Of a DNA stretch of 64,000 nt, positions 23,801-34,905 are shown in pieces. Where the stretch lies: contig NC_077224.1 in NCBI RefSeq assembly GCF_024763615.1, positions 21,049,078 through 21,113,077 on the forward strand, read 5' to 3'. The translations under genes and the position numbers were made by a program. The stretch is from Phlebotomus papatasi (lineage: Eukaryota; Arthropoda; Insecta; Diptera; Psychodidae). Numbering within the stretch: position 1 is the first letter of the stretch; each line of letters begins with the position of its first letter. Below the pieces are notes generated by a model. That model was not told the DNA's origin. It ran no database searches and was given only the letters and a program-made list of their open reading frames with translations.

Positions 23801-26800
23801 GCGCAGATGACGTTAGATTGCTAACGAAGTGAATGGTGATGTACTTGAAGTGTCTCCGTTGTTTATCGCTTGCTCCTTCGAGATTGATCACTTGAAACTC
23901 TTTTGGCTTCTCTTCATCCTGTTCCTTCTCCTCCAGCAGCATCTTCTGCACATGCTCAATGAGTTTCGTACAGGTCACGAGGACTGTATCAGGTGAAAAT
24001 TCATTTGCAATAGCCAAAGCAACTTGAATACGTTTAGGAAGTTCTCCAGCATCTTGTTTAGGTTCCTTCTTTGATTTTGTCATTACATGACTTCCAAAGA
24101 GGATTCCCAGGAAGAGCCAGAGATTGTCATTCGGTCCTAGGGTTTCAATTAGTTTGACGTACATTGGAAGTCGTCGATGTTCAGGAACATCTAGTATAAT
24201 GTCAACGAAAACATTGAGAACTGGCACAACTAAGGACTGTGCTTCTTCAATGCTCTTCTGTTCGCTTTGCTTAACGAGGATCGGGATGACGTTCTCAATG
24301 ATGTTCGTGATGATTTGGAAGCTGTAAGCGTCATCTTGACGAACAACGGAGGATCCCATGAAAGTGAAGATGTCCATCATGTTGTGCAGAACTTGTTCCG
24401 GGATTATAGAGGACACGAAGCAGATCAACTGCAGAGCATGATGATGCGTTTGAGGATTGTACGAAGCTCGGATGCACTGAATGACCAAATCGATCTTGAA
24501 GACACTATCTGAAACAATGTCTTTCTCCCTATCTTCAATATCCTGACAACTCAGCAGGATCGATGATAGGACAATTTGTTTGGTGTACTCAACAGGAGCT
24601 TGTTCTTCAAAGTCAACGCAACGCTTAAGGATACCAAAGAGATCACTTAGAAGGATTTTGATGTTTGTCACCTTCTTCCTGGTTTGAATGAACTCCAGGA
24701 GTGTAACTCCCATCAACCACTCCTTGGTTTTCAGGACATCAACAGATGGTACTAGTTGAAGGGATTTTTTGTCCTTCGTAGCTGGAACTTTAGCACCTTG
24801 CATCTTCTGGAGGATTCCTTGAAGAATCTTTGCGTCAAGCTTGATCTTCTTTACGAAGCTTCCCAGGCAAGTGGACACTTCTGGCCATTCCGTAAAACTA
24901 GCCACGGATACAATGAGTTTCAGAAATTCTTCCTGATACTTCTCCGTCAAAACATCAAACATAACTTCGTCGAAGTTTTCAATAAAAGCCACAGGAGTAC
25001 TGACTAAAGTTTCTCCCGGGATGTCTAAGTGAGCTTTGCTGGACATGATCTCTTGAACGAACTCCCAAATTGGAGGATTCCTGCTGAGTCCTCTGAGAGT
25101 ATCCTGATTGAATCTCAGGATGATTTGTTTGACAATCAAGGATTCTTGGATAGATAGGAAGTCCTTAGCTTCCTTTAGGATCTTCGTAGCAACTGGAGCT
25201 AACTTCGTTAAGATCTCAGGATCATTGATATGCTCACATAGCATCAAGATATGTCCTTGTATATGACGTTCTTCGCAATCTTCCTGCCCTGCAAAGTCTA
25301 AACAAGCATTTCGGATGGATTCCAAGTGTTTCTTTTCAACGAACTTCCTCTTCTTCAATTCAGAACGATTGGGTGCCAGGATATTGTAGAGAATCAGAGA
25401 GATCTGATCACAATCCATCTCAAGTTCTTCTTTTTGATCCAGTAACAGCGTTGAGAAGAGTTTGAGCCTGTCAGATGATGTTTCCTGGATAATTTCCCAA
25501 GTTTCCAAGACACATTTCCTAATAATGGAATTCTCATTTCTCAGACCAATTAGAAACTTTCGCAGGATACTATCTGAAATTTCTAGAAGTTGCACAGATT
25601 GTAGGATAGCATTGGTGAGTTTGATGACTTGAAGTTCAAGTTCCGTAGACACCGTAGAATTTGGTAAGGTGTGACTGATGAAGAAATCAGCCAGAAAATC
25701 TAGTTTTTCCTCCAGGATCGGTGATATCTTGTCAAGAAAGTGCTTCAAAAGGTTTTCATAAACTTTTCTAGTGTCATCCTGATTCAAACTGGCAAAAAAT
25801 CCCTTCAGCAGTAGTTCAAGGAGTTTGATCTGGAGAGTTTGCTTGGTTTCCGGAGTGAAATCTGTGAATTTGATAATATTTTCGAAGCAATCCGAAAACA
25901 AACTCAACGGAAGTTTATTATTATGAACGAGTTCATGGGATTTCTTCAAGTCCTTGGACACGATCTCTGCACTTTTCAGAGATTTAGAAATGATGTCCAG
26001 GAATTGGCAAGTAGTTTCTGAAGATGTTTGATGTTTCAACGAAGATGACAGTAAGAGAAGAGCATAGAACTTCTGAACACTTCCCATCGTGTCGATCTGG
26101 ACATGCAGAATAAGTTCATCAGCTTCCGGAAAACCTGATCTTTCCAGCAGGGTCTCGTAGACACCATATCTGAAATCTTCAGCAGTGTCTGACTTGGATT
26201 CCTGAATCTTCTGACCACATCTCTTCAGGAAGGCACTTGAAGAGGCAAACGCCGACTTCAGGATTTGCCTTGTCAACTCCACAGAGTCATTGTTCTTTGG
26301 GAAGAGGTACTGGAAAATTGTAAGAAAGATTCTATGATAGTCTTTCGAATTCCAATCTTTGCGCTCGGTCAAATGGCGAATACAGAGCAATTTTGCTTTG
26401 TTCCAATTGGCCAGAAGCGATGCTGATCGATTCAGAGTGGTCAAGAGTTTAGTCACAAGGATCTCCTCTCCCAAAAGTTTAATTAGTGTCTCAGTTGGAA
26501 GCTTCAGAACTTGCTCAATGACTTTGGGATTGTCATCAGCAAGTCTCTCTGCGAGACTGTCCCTCAGTAAATCTTCACTCTCCCCGCTGATTGTCACCTT
26601 CCCGAAATTCTTCACCAGATACTTCACAGCTTCCACACGGAATTTCGATTGATGATGGTAGAGATTCTCAAAGATATTATCCTCACCATCCGTAAAGGAG
26701 ACCTTTAGGAGGAACCCAAGGACAGCTTTAAGGGCTGTCTTTCGTCCTTCAGATATTTCCTCCTTGCTGGACATGATATGCTTGATGACACGGTCGAAAG

Positions 26801-29800
26801 TATCCGGATACTGACGTTCAAGGCTTTTCAGGAAGTTTGAATACCAAGAGGACACATCCATGTTGCTATCACTGAGAGCAATGTCACTCTCATCTCCGGA
26901 ATCTATTGTGATTACATCCGGACGCTTCTCCCGGAGGACGTAGTTGTTAAGGGCACATCTGAAAAGGAAATTATTTGAAAATGTGAGGTTATGTGCACAA
27001 AAAGTTGATTTCGGTGCCTCACAATCTGTATATTTCGCTTCTTCTAAAATGTGGAACTATTATTTCATGAATTGGTCAATTTATGGTATTTACAAAATAA
27101 GAAAAGTTAATTTCAAGAGACAGTTATTGTGTATAACCTCAAAGTTACATAACCTAGAAAATCACATTTGTTGTCGAATTTGCTAACTGAAATGCAATTC
27201 GAATATTTCCCACCAGATGAGCAAGCTTTCACTCGTCCACTAGCGCCACTTGACGTAAAGTCAGAGTGACGTGAGTCATGGTTGGCTATAGAGTGTGTGG
27301 TGCGAGAGTTGTCAAGATGAGCCTCATTTCGGGAAATTTCAGTTTTTCTGCGAGAGGTCAACACATTTTCCAGAAGCTAGATATCAAAATTAATTATAGG
27401 TTTAAAACCAGTTCAGCAGACTTAGGGAACCGACTTTTCAACAAATGTAAACTTGTCCAAATTCGTTCAGAAACACGTTGCCTAGTTTTTTTTAACCTTG
27501 AATTTGCTCATAACTACAAATTTTCTTAAGAATGCAATGTCTCAATAAAACTTAATTAATCAGTAATTTTATTTGATTTTCTTTTGTATCCTTTACACAG
27601 CAATTTTACCAGAAAGTTATAAAATTTAGATAAGAGGTTAGTTTGAAATTTGAGGTTATGTTGAAACTAACCTTAACAGAATTGCACACTCATTTAGTTC
27701 TTGCAGACGGCACAATTTTTAGCTTGACAAAGAAGAAGTTTTGATTAAAAAAGCTCCTAGATAAATATTTGTCAAATTATTTGCGGTTAAAAATTCTTAG
27801 GTTTTAAATAAATTATTTAGATAGGGTAAAGTGGTACAAGTTGGACAATGGTAGAATTTGGACAGGGCTTTTTTTCTTGATAAATTTAGTACTTCATTTT
27901 TATATGTATATTTTTAATGCTTTAGTTTTATAATTTGGTTCCTTGTGCTTAAAAACAAGTTTTGTACTGTATTTATAAAGAAAAAAGCCATGTCCAATTT
28001 GTACAGACGAATTGTCCAACTTATAACACTAATTCCAAATTATATCACTTTACCCTATTTGAATTGATTTTCGTTCGTAGTATTTATGTTCGTTTTTCAC
28101 TTTTTAAAATTGTTTAGAACGCAGCGATTTTATATTAAAAAAAAACAGAAATGGCAATGTGTCTCAGCTTATGCTTTTTGTATGCTTTTTGGGTAGATAC
28201 ATCTTTAATACCGATTACATTGATTGATAAATTAATTAAAAAAAACATTCCAAATAAGAAATTCTTTAAGAAAGTAGGTTCTAGAACAAATAAAAAATAA
28301 ATCCGAGAAAGGTACCAATTAATGGATATACACTGATGGCAATTAATATACTTCCACTCCTCCATATCGGAAAAACTCGGAAAATAAATTTTGCAAAAAA
28401 AGTTGAAAAAATCGTTTGAAGCTATTTTCAAACTGACATGAAAAAATGACATTCGGATTTCATACTGTCAGAACTGTGAGTACTGTGACTGAATTATTTC
28501 TAAAATGGTGACTTCGGGTTGGCATTAATTATACTTCCAGTCTAGAGTTTGTCAAGAAATTGCAAAATTTATTTCAATAATGCACTATATTTCAGAATTA
28601 ATAATGAATAGGACCTCCTTTGTTCACAATGACTTCAAAAATTCTGCGGGGCAGGCTATCTAGTAGGCTATTCAGGAGTTCTTTATTCAATTCGGCCCAA
28701 CATTTTTTGATGCTCTCCTTAAGCTCACTTATGTTGTTATATTGACGTCCTTTGGCATACACAGCCCTGGACAGCATTCCCCAGACGTTTTCTATGGGAT
28801 TTAGGTCCGGACTGATGGCTGGCCAGGGTAAAACGTTCACACCTCTATCTGCCAACCATTTCTGAGTAGCCCGGGAACGATGAATGGAAGCATTGTCATG
28901 CATGAATACGGGGTTCTCTTCGTTTAAATCATCCATGAAAGGCAAGAGGACTCCTTCCAAGAGGTCCTGATAAGATTCAGAATTAATTCTAGTGGTCACG
29001 AAGCAGATAGGTGTTCTTGCATTCCATGTGAAAGCCGCCCACACCATCAGACTTCCTCCTCCAAAATTGCGGCTGAAGCATGTGGACGGCTCAGTTCTCA
29101 AGTCATGCCAATAATATTTAAACCCATCAGGACCATCAAGATTAAACTTTTTTTCGTCAGAAAAAATTACTCTACGCCACTCTGCAACCCAGGACATTCG
29201 CTGTTGTGCAAAATCTAAGCGATTAACTTTGTGCTGTGGTTTCAACTCCGGTTTCGCAATAATCTTGCGCCACTTCAGGTTTTTATTTTGACGCAAAATT
29301 TGTCTGACTCTGCGAGGCTTGACAGACAATCCCATTTCTGCGACAATTTCGGCGGAAGACATTTTTTCTTTAGCTGCAAGATGGAACATCTTGCGCTTTT
29401 CCCTCTCAGTGACAGACGATTTTCGTCCTGGAGTCGATTTGGAGCCATAGGCGTTACCCAGCTTTAGAAAATTATTGACCACAACATGACACCTCTTCAA
29501 TTTTTCGGCAATTTTCCGATTGCTGAGACCCAACTCATGAAGGACCTTAATTTTACCTTTCTCTTCCTCAGTTAGGCATTTACCACGTGCCATTTCAACT
29601 GGGTGCATTTAAGAGCAATATTTCTTGATTATTGATATAAAACATAATTATAATGATTCTATATTTACCAATTTTAATCGTAGTTTTGTAGTTTGTTGAC
29701 GAAATTTTAACAAAATCTTCACTGGAAGTATAATTAGTGCCAACCCGAAGTCACCATTTTAGAAATAATTCAGTCACAGTACTCACAGTTCTGACAGTAT

Positions 29801-32800
29801 AAAATCCGAATGTCATTTTTTCATGTCAGTTTGAAAATAGCTTCAAACGATTTTTTCAACTTTTTTTTGCAAAATTTATTTTCCGAGTTTTTCCGATATG
29901 GAGGAGTGGAAGTATATTAATTGCCATCAGTGTATTACCGATTCACTACTGATTAAGTTCGATGTGGTCGGGTTGGAAATTTAAAGATCTTTTAAGAAAA
30001 ATTCCAATTTAAGCAAATCGGTTGACAAATACACCCTCCAAAGTGGTTAAACTTTGATGTTAGAAAATTCGATATCGAAATGGTTTTCGAATATAGGTGT
30101 CCAAGGACGAAGCGAAATATTTCCCTTGGCTACCTCTAAAACATATTCGAAGATGAAGGAAATCGTAGGAGCCTATTTTCGAAATAAACCAAAAAAGTGT
30201 GGCTTTTTTTGGGGGGTGGGGGAGTGGTAAAAAAGAAAAAAGCCTGTCTTAGACAATGTTGATTTATGGGGGCGGGTCGTCGAAGACCGAAAGATAATAT
30301 CTTTTACCGTTTGGTCACTAGCCGTGTCACAAACTTTCGAACAAATAACAAATATTTTTATTTTTGAAGTTTGAAGATCTTTCAAGAAAAATTCCAATTT
30401 AAGCAAATCTGTTGATAAATATGCCCTCCAAAGTGGTTATACTTTGATGTTCGAAAATTCCCTATCGAAATGGTTTTCGAACATAGGTGTCTACGGACAA
30501 AATATTCGCCTTGACTTGACTACCCCTAAAACATATTTGAAAATGAAAGAAATCGTAGGAGCCGTTTTCGAAATAAACAAAAAAACATAGTTTTGGAGAG
30601 TAAGCAGAGGGAGGTGGGGCGAAAAAGAAAAGAAGACTGTTCTAGATAATGTTGACTTTGTTGTTGTTTAAAAATATTTGTAATTTTTTTTGAGAAAGAT
30701 ACATCAATGACGGATACTATACCGACTCATGACCGATTAAGTCCGATGCAGTCGGGTTGGAAATTTCAAGATCTTTCAAAAAAATCCGAATTAAGCAAAA
30801 CGGTTGCAAAATACGCCCACAAAATTGTTAAACTTTGATGTTGGAAAATTTGATATCGAAATGGTTTTCGAACACAGGTGTCCAAGGACGAAATATTCCC
30901 CTTGGCTACCTCTAAAGATATTCGAAGATGCAAGAAATCATGGGAGCCGTTTTTTGAAATAAACCAAAAAAGTGTGGCTTTGGGGGGTAGGGAAAAAGAA
31001 AAGTTTTTCCTAGATAATGTTGATTTGGGGGGGGGGGTCTTTGAAGATCGGAAGTCGATATCTCTTACCGTTGGCCTCTAGCCATGTTATAAATTTGAAA
31101 AAAAAATTATATAACTGCTCTCTCTTTGAGTTCGAGCAGTAAAAATTTACGATTATTTAGGTAAGAGGTTAGTTTAAAATTTGAGGTTATGTTGAAATTT
31201 TCGCGAATGGTGCAATTTTTTAGCTTGAAAAAGAAAGAGCTTTGAATGAAAAAGCTTCTAAAAGATAAATATTTGTCAAATTATTTGTGGTTAGGTTATA
31301 ATTAATAATTAACAAAAATTAAAACGGAAATTATAAATGGCAAATGCACAAAATATAAAAAGGAAAGGAAATATAAAAAAGGTGAAAGGAACGTCTATCG
31401 ACACTTTAAAAACTCGTGTCAGCACCTATTGACACCCTACTCTGTACCATTTGGGAAATGAATTTTGAACATCTCTGTTTATAGTAAAAGATATATTACA
31501 GAAAAAACGCTATATTACTTATATTTTACTAGATACATTAAATAATTTTCAACATTTTGACAAAAGTGTCAATAGGGGTTCCCTGTCGAACAGACGTTCC
31601 TCTGACCCTATTCATTTCAGAGTGAAAATTAAGAAGATATGATCCGTTTAAAGAATTTTCGTTTGGTTTAATGGGATTTCTGATCACTTTCTCATTCTAC
31701 AATGACCGAAATTGAATTTTTATATATCGTTTTGAATTATTTACTTATGGCTTCGGGATATCATTTGGATCGAGAAGATTTCATGAAATCAAAATTCATA
31801 TCTTTTATTTTATGGCTTCGGTACAACTTTTAGATTAGGAAAATTTCACGAAATCAAAATTGACATCCCTTTCTTTCTCAAATGTTTTGCATATGCATAT
31901 TTTATTATTTTGCACTCCAAATTCGATTGAGCTGAATTTAAGTTGTTATGGCCTCGTCACACCTTTTAGATTAGGAAAATTTCATTACATCAAAATTCAC
32001 ATTCCTTTTATTCTCAGACGTTTTGCACATATGTCTATATCATTCTTTCACACTCCAAATTCGATTGAGCTAAATTGAATTTGTTCTGATACTTAAAAAA
32101 AGAAGAAGAAGAGTGCGAAAGAATGAGATAGACTTCCGCAAATCTTTTATGAAAGGGATTCGAATTTCGAATTCATGAAATTTTCCTAATTTAAAAAGTG
32201 TGCCGGAGCTATTGTGACTCAGGCACACATTTTAGATCAAGAAAATTTCATAAAGTCAAAATTCACGTGTTTTTCTTTCCTAAAAACTTTATATATCCCA
32301 CTCTTTCGTACTCTTTTTCTTCTTCTGGACATCAGACTAAATTAAATTTAGTTCAGTCCAATTTGAAAGCCGAAAGAATGGGATAGACTTACGCAAATCT
32401 TTTGAGAAAGTGACGTGAATTTTGACTTCATGAAATTATACCGAGCTAAAAGGTATGGCAAAGGCATTATGAAGTTAAAAAGAAGAAGAAGAGCGCGAAA
32501 TAGTGAGATAGACCTATGCAAAACGTTTGAGTAAAAAAGGGATGAGCAATTTCGACTTCATGAAATTTTCTTGATCAAAGTGTGCTGGACGTGAATAAAA
32601 ATCTAAATTAGTTTATCTTGGAATTAGATTTTTTAATTCTAGCGCCCTCTATCGTTGATTTGAAAACGTTATTTTCGAAAATTATTTTATTTAAGGATAA
32701 AAAAGAGTTTTCGAATATACTTGCTTATGGCTCTGATACACCTTTTAGATCAGGAAAATTTCATCTTATTCTTCTTCTTCTTATTAGCATATTCTTATTC

Positions 32801-34125
32801 TTCTTTTAAACATCATAACAAAATTCAGCTCAATCGAATTTGGAGTGCGAAAGAATGAGATAGACATATACAAAACGTGTCAGAAAGAAAGGGATGCGAG
32901 TTTTGACTATGAAACTTTCCTGATCTAGGTATAAAAAATAATTAAGCGAAGACACTCACCTAATGATAAGTTCAGCTTCTTCATCGTTGAATCTCACATC
33001 CAGAAGCAAATTCTCACAGAATGTTTTGCAAGAGATGAGATTTTCACTTTTCTGCTGGACTTTCCTGAGAGCTGATGCCAAAATTGGTAAAATAAAGCGA
33101 TCAGTGTGGACTCCCTGAGCCACAAGTTGTCCAAGACACTTAGGAGTCCACGTGGCCAGGACTAAAGTCTTCAGGGCTTCATCAGAGATTTGATTGAAGT
33201 GCTTCTGCTGAGTCTGGTAGATGAGAATGAGGAGCATTGTGGCATCCATTTGTAGGCCAACTGGAGCAGAAGCCACAATTTTTGGGATGATTTTTTCCAG
33301 GGTATTGGGAGAGATTGATGTCTTGCTGAGGAGTTGTCCGAGGATCATGTAGGAGGCAGCTGTGAAATCTATGGCTGATGATGAGAATCCCTTTAGGAGA
33401 CTGGGAAGGATTGCAATTACATGCCCTTCCGTCACTTCCCGGACAGTCTCCAGAGCCCCAATCATTGTGGTAGTGTAGAAACCAATTAGAGCTTGGAGTG
33501 TATGAGATCTGTTCCCATGCTCCTTGACAGAATCAATGACCATCTTCCCGATGAACTGAAGGAAGAATGTATCACTTCCAGCGTGATTCATTAGCATTTG
33601 CTTCGAGAGCGGAAGGCCAGTTTTCTTTGTTGACTTCAACCAGCCCCATTTCTTCTCAGCCCCCTTCAGATCCAGCACCTGGACACAGCGGACAAACATC
33701 CTGGATTCGTAGAAGGGTAATATCATCATCATTACTTCGTCCTGATTGAAGGACTCAACGTGGAATCTTCTGATCAGCCATTCAAGGCACTTATGGCTGG
33801 ATTGAAGCATGAAATAAGGAGACAATCGAATGAGGAACTTCTTGATAGTCTTGTCCAGTTGCCTGTTGACTTCACTGTCCTCCACAGAACGCTCCAAATC
33901 CCGGGCGGTTCGGTCAAAGAGAGTCGTTTCAAAAATTTGAAATTCCCCATTTAGACCTACAATTTCTTCAAGTCCACTCAATCCAATCTCGTAGATGGTC
34001 TCCCTGTCCTTGTTGGCAGCCTCTTTTTCGTCAAAAAGGACCGAGGGCTTGTGTTTATGGTCAACAAGTTGCGATGTTTGTGGCTTCTGCAGCCGCTTCA
34101 GCTGTTCAGCCAAAGAAGTCGACAT
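17900..34125 (-). CDS. HEATR1: HEATR1 / UTP10, giant HEAT-repeat SSU processome and rRNA-transcription factor, 4 coding exons
   Basis: Exons 34125-32960, 26958-22540, 22459-22043 and 18092-17900 total 6195 nt, giving 2064 aa; human HEATR1 is about 2140. All three coding introns are phase 2 and split an AG|N codon (R389, S1862, R2001). Donors are GTGAGT, GTGAAA and GTAAGA; each acceptor ends in CAG. The N-terminus (MSTSLAEQLKRLQ) is typical of the family. An acidic linker (DSGDESDIALSDS) lies near residues 408-420. The long alpha-helical repeat region follows, and the BP28CT region lies around 1750-1930. The C-terminus ends NDSLQKYF, as in animal orthologues. In known systems the protein is a t-UTP/UTP-A subunit in the nucleolus, needed for Pol I transcription and early 18S processing. 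Intron 1 (6.0 kb) holds a Tc1 transposon and a MITE cluster, intron 2 is 80 bp, and intron 3 (3.95 kb) holds nested elements. No frameshift was seen. Confidence 0.95.
18285..18956. mobile_element. PIF/Harbinger-like hairpin MITE with TTA target, split by another MITE
   Basis: The left end GGGCAGAATCACATTGACAG and right end CTGTC-like TCAATGTGATTCTATTCTGCCC lie between TTA trinucleotides (18282-18284, 18957-18959). The two arms pair almost throughout, with the hairpin centre near 18480. The right arm is interrupted by the 254-bp MITE at 18662-18915; removing it restores the pairing. TTA duplication suits PIF/Harbinger. Confidence 0.75.
18662..18915. mobile_element. CACTGAGA-family MITE, copy 2 (nested)
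   Basis: 254 bp in reverse orientation relative to copy 1, from CACTGAGAGAAATCCG to TTTTCTCAGTG. It is flanked by TA, and more widely by TACGGTGAG (18649-18657) and TACGGCGAG (18916-18924), so the target duplication may be about 8-9 bp rather than TA. Confidence 0.8.
19040..21515. mobile_element. 2.5-kb composite element with GACACACTTGAGRG ends
   Basis: The left end GAGACACACTTGAGGGAATT (19060 region) is mirrored at the right by AATCCTCTCAAGTGTGTCC (21481-21500), and both then continue into AAACRAACCATWAGA. The interior holds repeated GGAACAAATT.TTGTTCC segments with AGTGTCCGTGGACGAG at 19496 and 19948, and the nested element at 20308-21218. A single related end lies near 63427. Frames inside are short; no transposase recognised. 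Confidence 0.5.
20308..21218. mobile_element. TA-flanked element with Stowaway-type CTCCCTCCGTTCCG ends
   Basis: TA at 20306-20307 and 21219-21220 flanks CTCCCTCCGTTCCGAAATAA and its perfect mirror TTATTTCGGAACGGAGGGAG; the match extends through GTCGTACGTTTGG. Part of the left terminal repeat is tandemly repeated at 20316-20385. 911 bp, no transposase frame. The interior has a poly-C tract near 20600. Confidence 0.85.
22511..22529. repeat. Short (TTG)n run in HEATR1 intron 2
   Basis: About six TTG units inside the 80-bp intron between coding exons 2 and 3, in the donor half of the intron. Confidence 0.7.
27834..28055. mobile_element. 222-bp TA-flanked MITE, GGGTAAAGTG ends
   Basis: TA on both sides. 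GGGTAAAGTGGTACAAGTTGG at the left opposes ATATCACTTTACCC at the right, with GTCCAAYTTRTA motifs on both arms. Member of the TA/GGG class. Confidence 0.7.
28331..29932 (-). mobile_element. Tc1-family transposon with 210-bp IR/DR ends, inserted in HEATR1 intron 1
   Basis: A complete 1602-bp element is flanked by TA on both sides (28329-28330 and 29933-29934). The inverted ends, 28331-28540 and 29723-29932, differ at only about three positions. Each end holds two direct repeats, an outer one at 28337-28356 and an inner one at 28520-28539, both close to TGGCAWTAATWATACTTCCA; this is the IR/DR layout of Sleeping Beauty-like Tc1 elements. The element carries one intact transposase gene on the minus strand, the same strand as HEATR1. 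Confidence 0.93.
28598..29608 (-). CDS. Tc1-like DD34E transposase
   Basis: An uninterrupted 336-aa frame starts at an ATG; a second in-frame ATG at residue 6 (MARGKCLTEEE) may be the usual Tc1 start. Residues 10-50 form the first helix-turn-helix of the paired-type DNA-binding domain, followed by a GRK linker (TPGRKSS, 59-65) and the second half to about 120. The catalytic triad is D151 (VIFSDEKKF), D238 (FMHDNASIH) and E273 (LNPIENVW), with 34 residues between the second D and the E: the Tc1-type DD34E spacing. The family cuts and pastes DNA at TA dinucleotides. The intact frame and near-identical terminal repeats suggest a recent arrival. It is not a host gene even though it lies inside the HEATR1 transcription unit. 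Confidence 0.95.
   Translation of the reverse strand: MHPVEMARGKCLTEEEKGKIKVLHELGLSNRKIAEKLKRCHVVVNNFLKLGNAYGSKSTPGRKSSVTEREKRKMFHLAAKEKMSSAEIVAEMGLSVKPRRVRQILRQNKNLKWRKIIAKPELKPQHKVNRLDFAQQRMSWVAEWRRVIFSDEKKFNLDGPDGFKYYWHDLRTEPSTCFSRNFGGGSLMVWAAFTWNARTPICFVTTRINSESYQDLLEGVLLPFMDDLNEENPVFMHDNASIHRSRATQKWLADRGVNVLPWPAISPDLNPIENVWGMLSRAVYAKGRQYNNISELKESIKKCWAELNKELLNSLLDSLPRRIFEVIVNKGGPIHY
29960..31140. repeat. Three tandem-like copies of the AGATATCGACTT/poly-C repeat (reverse orientation)
   Basis: Units beginning near 29960, 30370 and 30720 share TTCAAGATCTTTCAAGAAAA, AAAGTGGTTAAACTTTGATG and ATCGAAATGGTTTTCGAA. They continue to a G-run and to CGATATCTCTTACCG. Each unit is roughly 350-400 bp. 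The last ends at GAGTTCGAGCAGTAAAA near 31130. Confidence 0.7.
31740..32940. repeat. Cluster of GGCTCC-type MITE copies beside HEATR1 exon 1
   Basis: At least five partial copies of the 4713 family run together, marked by repeated TTTAGATYAGGAAAATTTCA, GCACTCCAAATTCGATTGAG and GAATGAGATAGAC. The last copy ends about 20 bp from the splice donor of HEATR1 exon 1 at 32959. Confidence 0.7.
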
Positions 34126-34182
34126 CTAAACCAGGAAACTGTTAATTCAGATCCTTGTGATGTTCTTGAGGAGAATCCTTAC
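34126..34182 (-). other. HEATR1: 57-bp intron in the HEATR1 5' UTR
   Basis: On the minus strand the donor GAAAAAG|GTAAGG (exon end 34183) is followed 57 bases later by the acceptor CTGGTTTAG, directly abutting the ATG at 34125. Both sites match consensus, so the start codon appears to open the second exon. Transcript support is not available from sequence alone. Confidence 0.6.
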
Positions 34183-34363
34183 CTTTTTCTGCTCTCAGAA
34201 TTGATTTATTAATCAGAATTCACTCGTAAACACTGAATGTACTGAGAACACGTGCGTTTGTCTAAAAGAACGCATGACATTTAAGTTAGGGTTGAAAATT
34301 TCATGAAAAATAACTCATTAAGGCTATTTATGAAACTTTCGATGAAATTTTACTTTTGAAATA

Positions 34364-34703
34364 CAGTAGACTCTCGCAAATTCGGCTCTTTTAAGATCGG
34401 GCTACTTTTTAATTCGGGCAGCAGTTACATTTGAAAAAAGTTTGTTGTCATTTTTCAAGTTTGATTATGATTATCAAATGAATCAAATATGCTCAAATTT
34501 GGCATGGTTTGTCTTAGTTTTGATCTGATTTTGCATTATTGAGGGATTTTCATGCAATTTATGTTATATATGAGTGTGTAAACTCAATATCTATATGCAC
34601 ATGAATAAAAAATCGTTGCATTTCAAAAACTTTATCGCCCGAATTTCTGTCCAAATTAGCTGACATTTCGGTCCCATATGCCCGAATTTGAGAGAGTCTA
34701 CTG
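34364..34703. mobile_element. 340-bp pogo-like MITE, CAGTAGACTCTCGC end
   Basis: TA on both sides (34362-34363, 34704-34705). The left end CAGTAGACTCTCGCAAATTCGG is mirrored by CCGAATTTGAGAGAGTCTAC then TG. It lies just upstream of the HEATR1 transcription start region. Confidence 0.8.
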
Positions 34704-34905
34704 TATTCAGAGGAGCCCTATAGCCAACTGCCGCAGCGATTCCACTGGATTTCCAGCAACCTTTTCTGCCATGTCCGCTGATTTTACCGCTAAAAATCCG
34801 CGTGGAATTCCCTGGATTTTACCGCTCAAAATCCGCGTAAGCTTCCGAGATGGAATTTGACTCTAAATTTCTTCCTAGCGTTCCATGGACGTTTGCGGAA
34901 CTCTG

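Larger units (their letters stand above)
26959..32959. other. HEATR1 intron 1, repeat-rich
   Basis: Holds a 222-bp TA/GGGTAAAG MITE, the Tc1 transposon, three or more copies of the poly-C repeat at 29980-31140, and the GGCTCC MITE cluster up to the exon 1 donor. No host coding sequence was seen within it. Confidence 0.8.

Noticed and set aside
22900..26652. Plus-strand frames of 60-97 codons
   Set aside because: They run antisense through the large HEATR1 exon and mirror its codon use.
29231..29467. Plus-strand 78-codon frame
   Set aside because: Antisense shadow of the Tc1 transposase gene.
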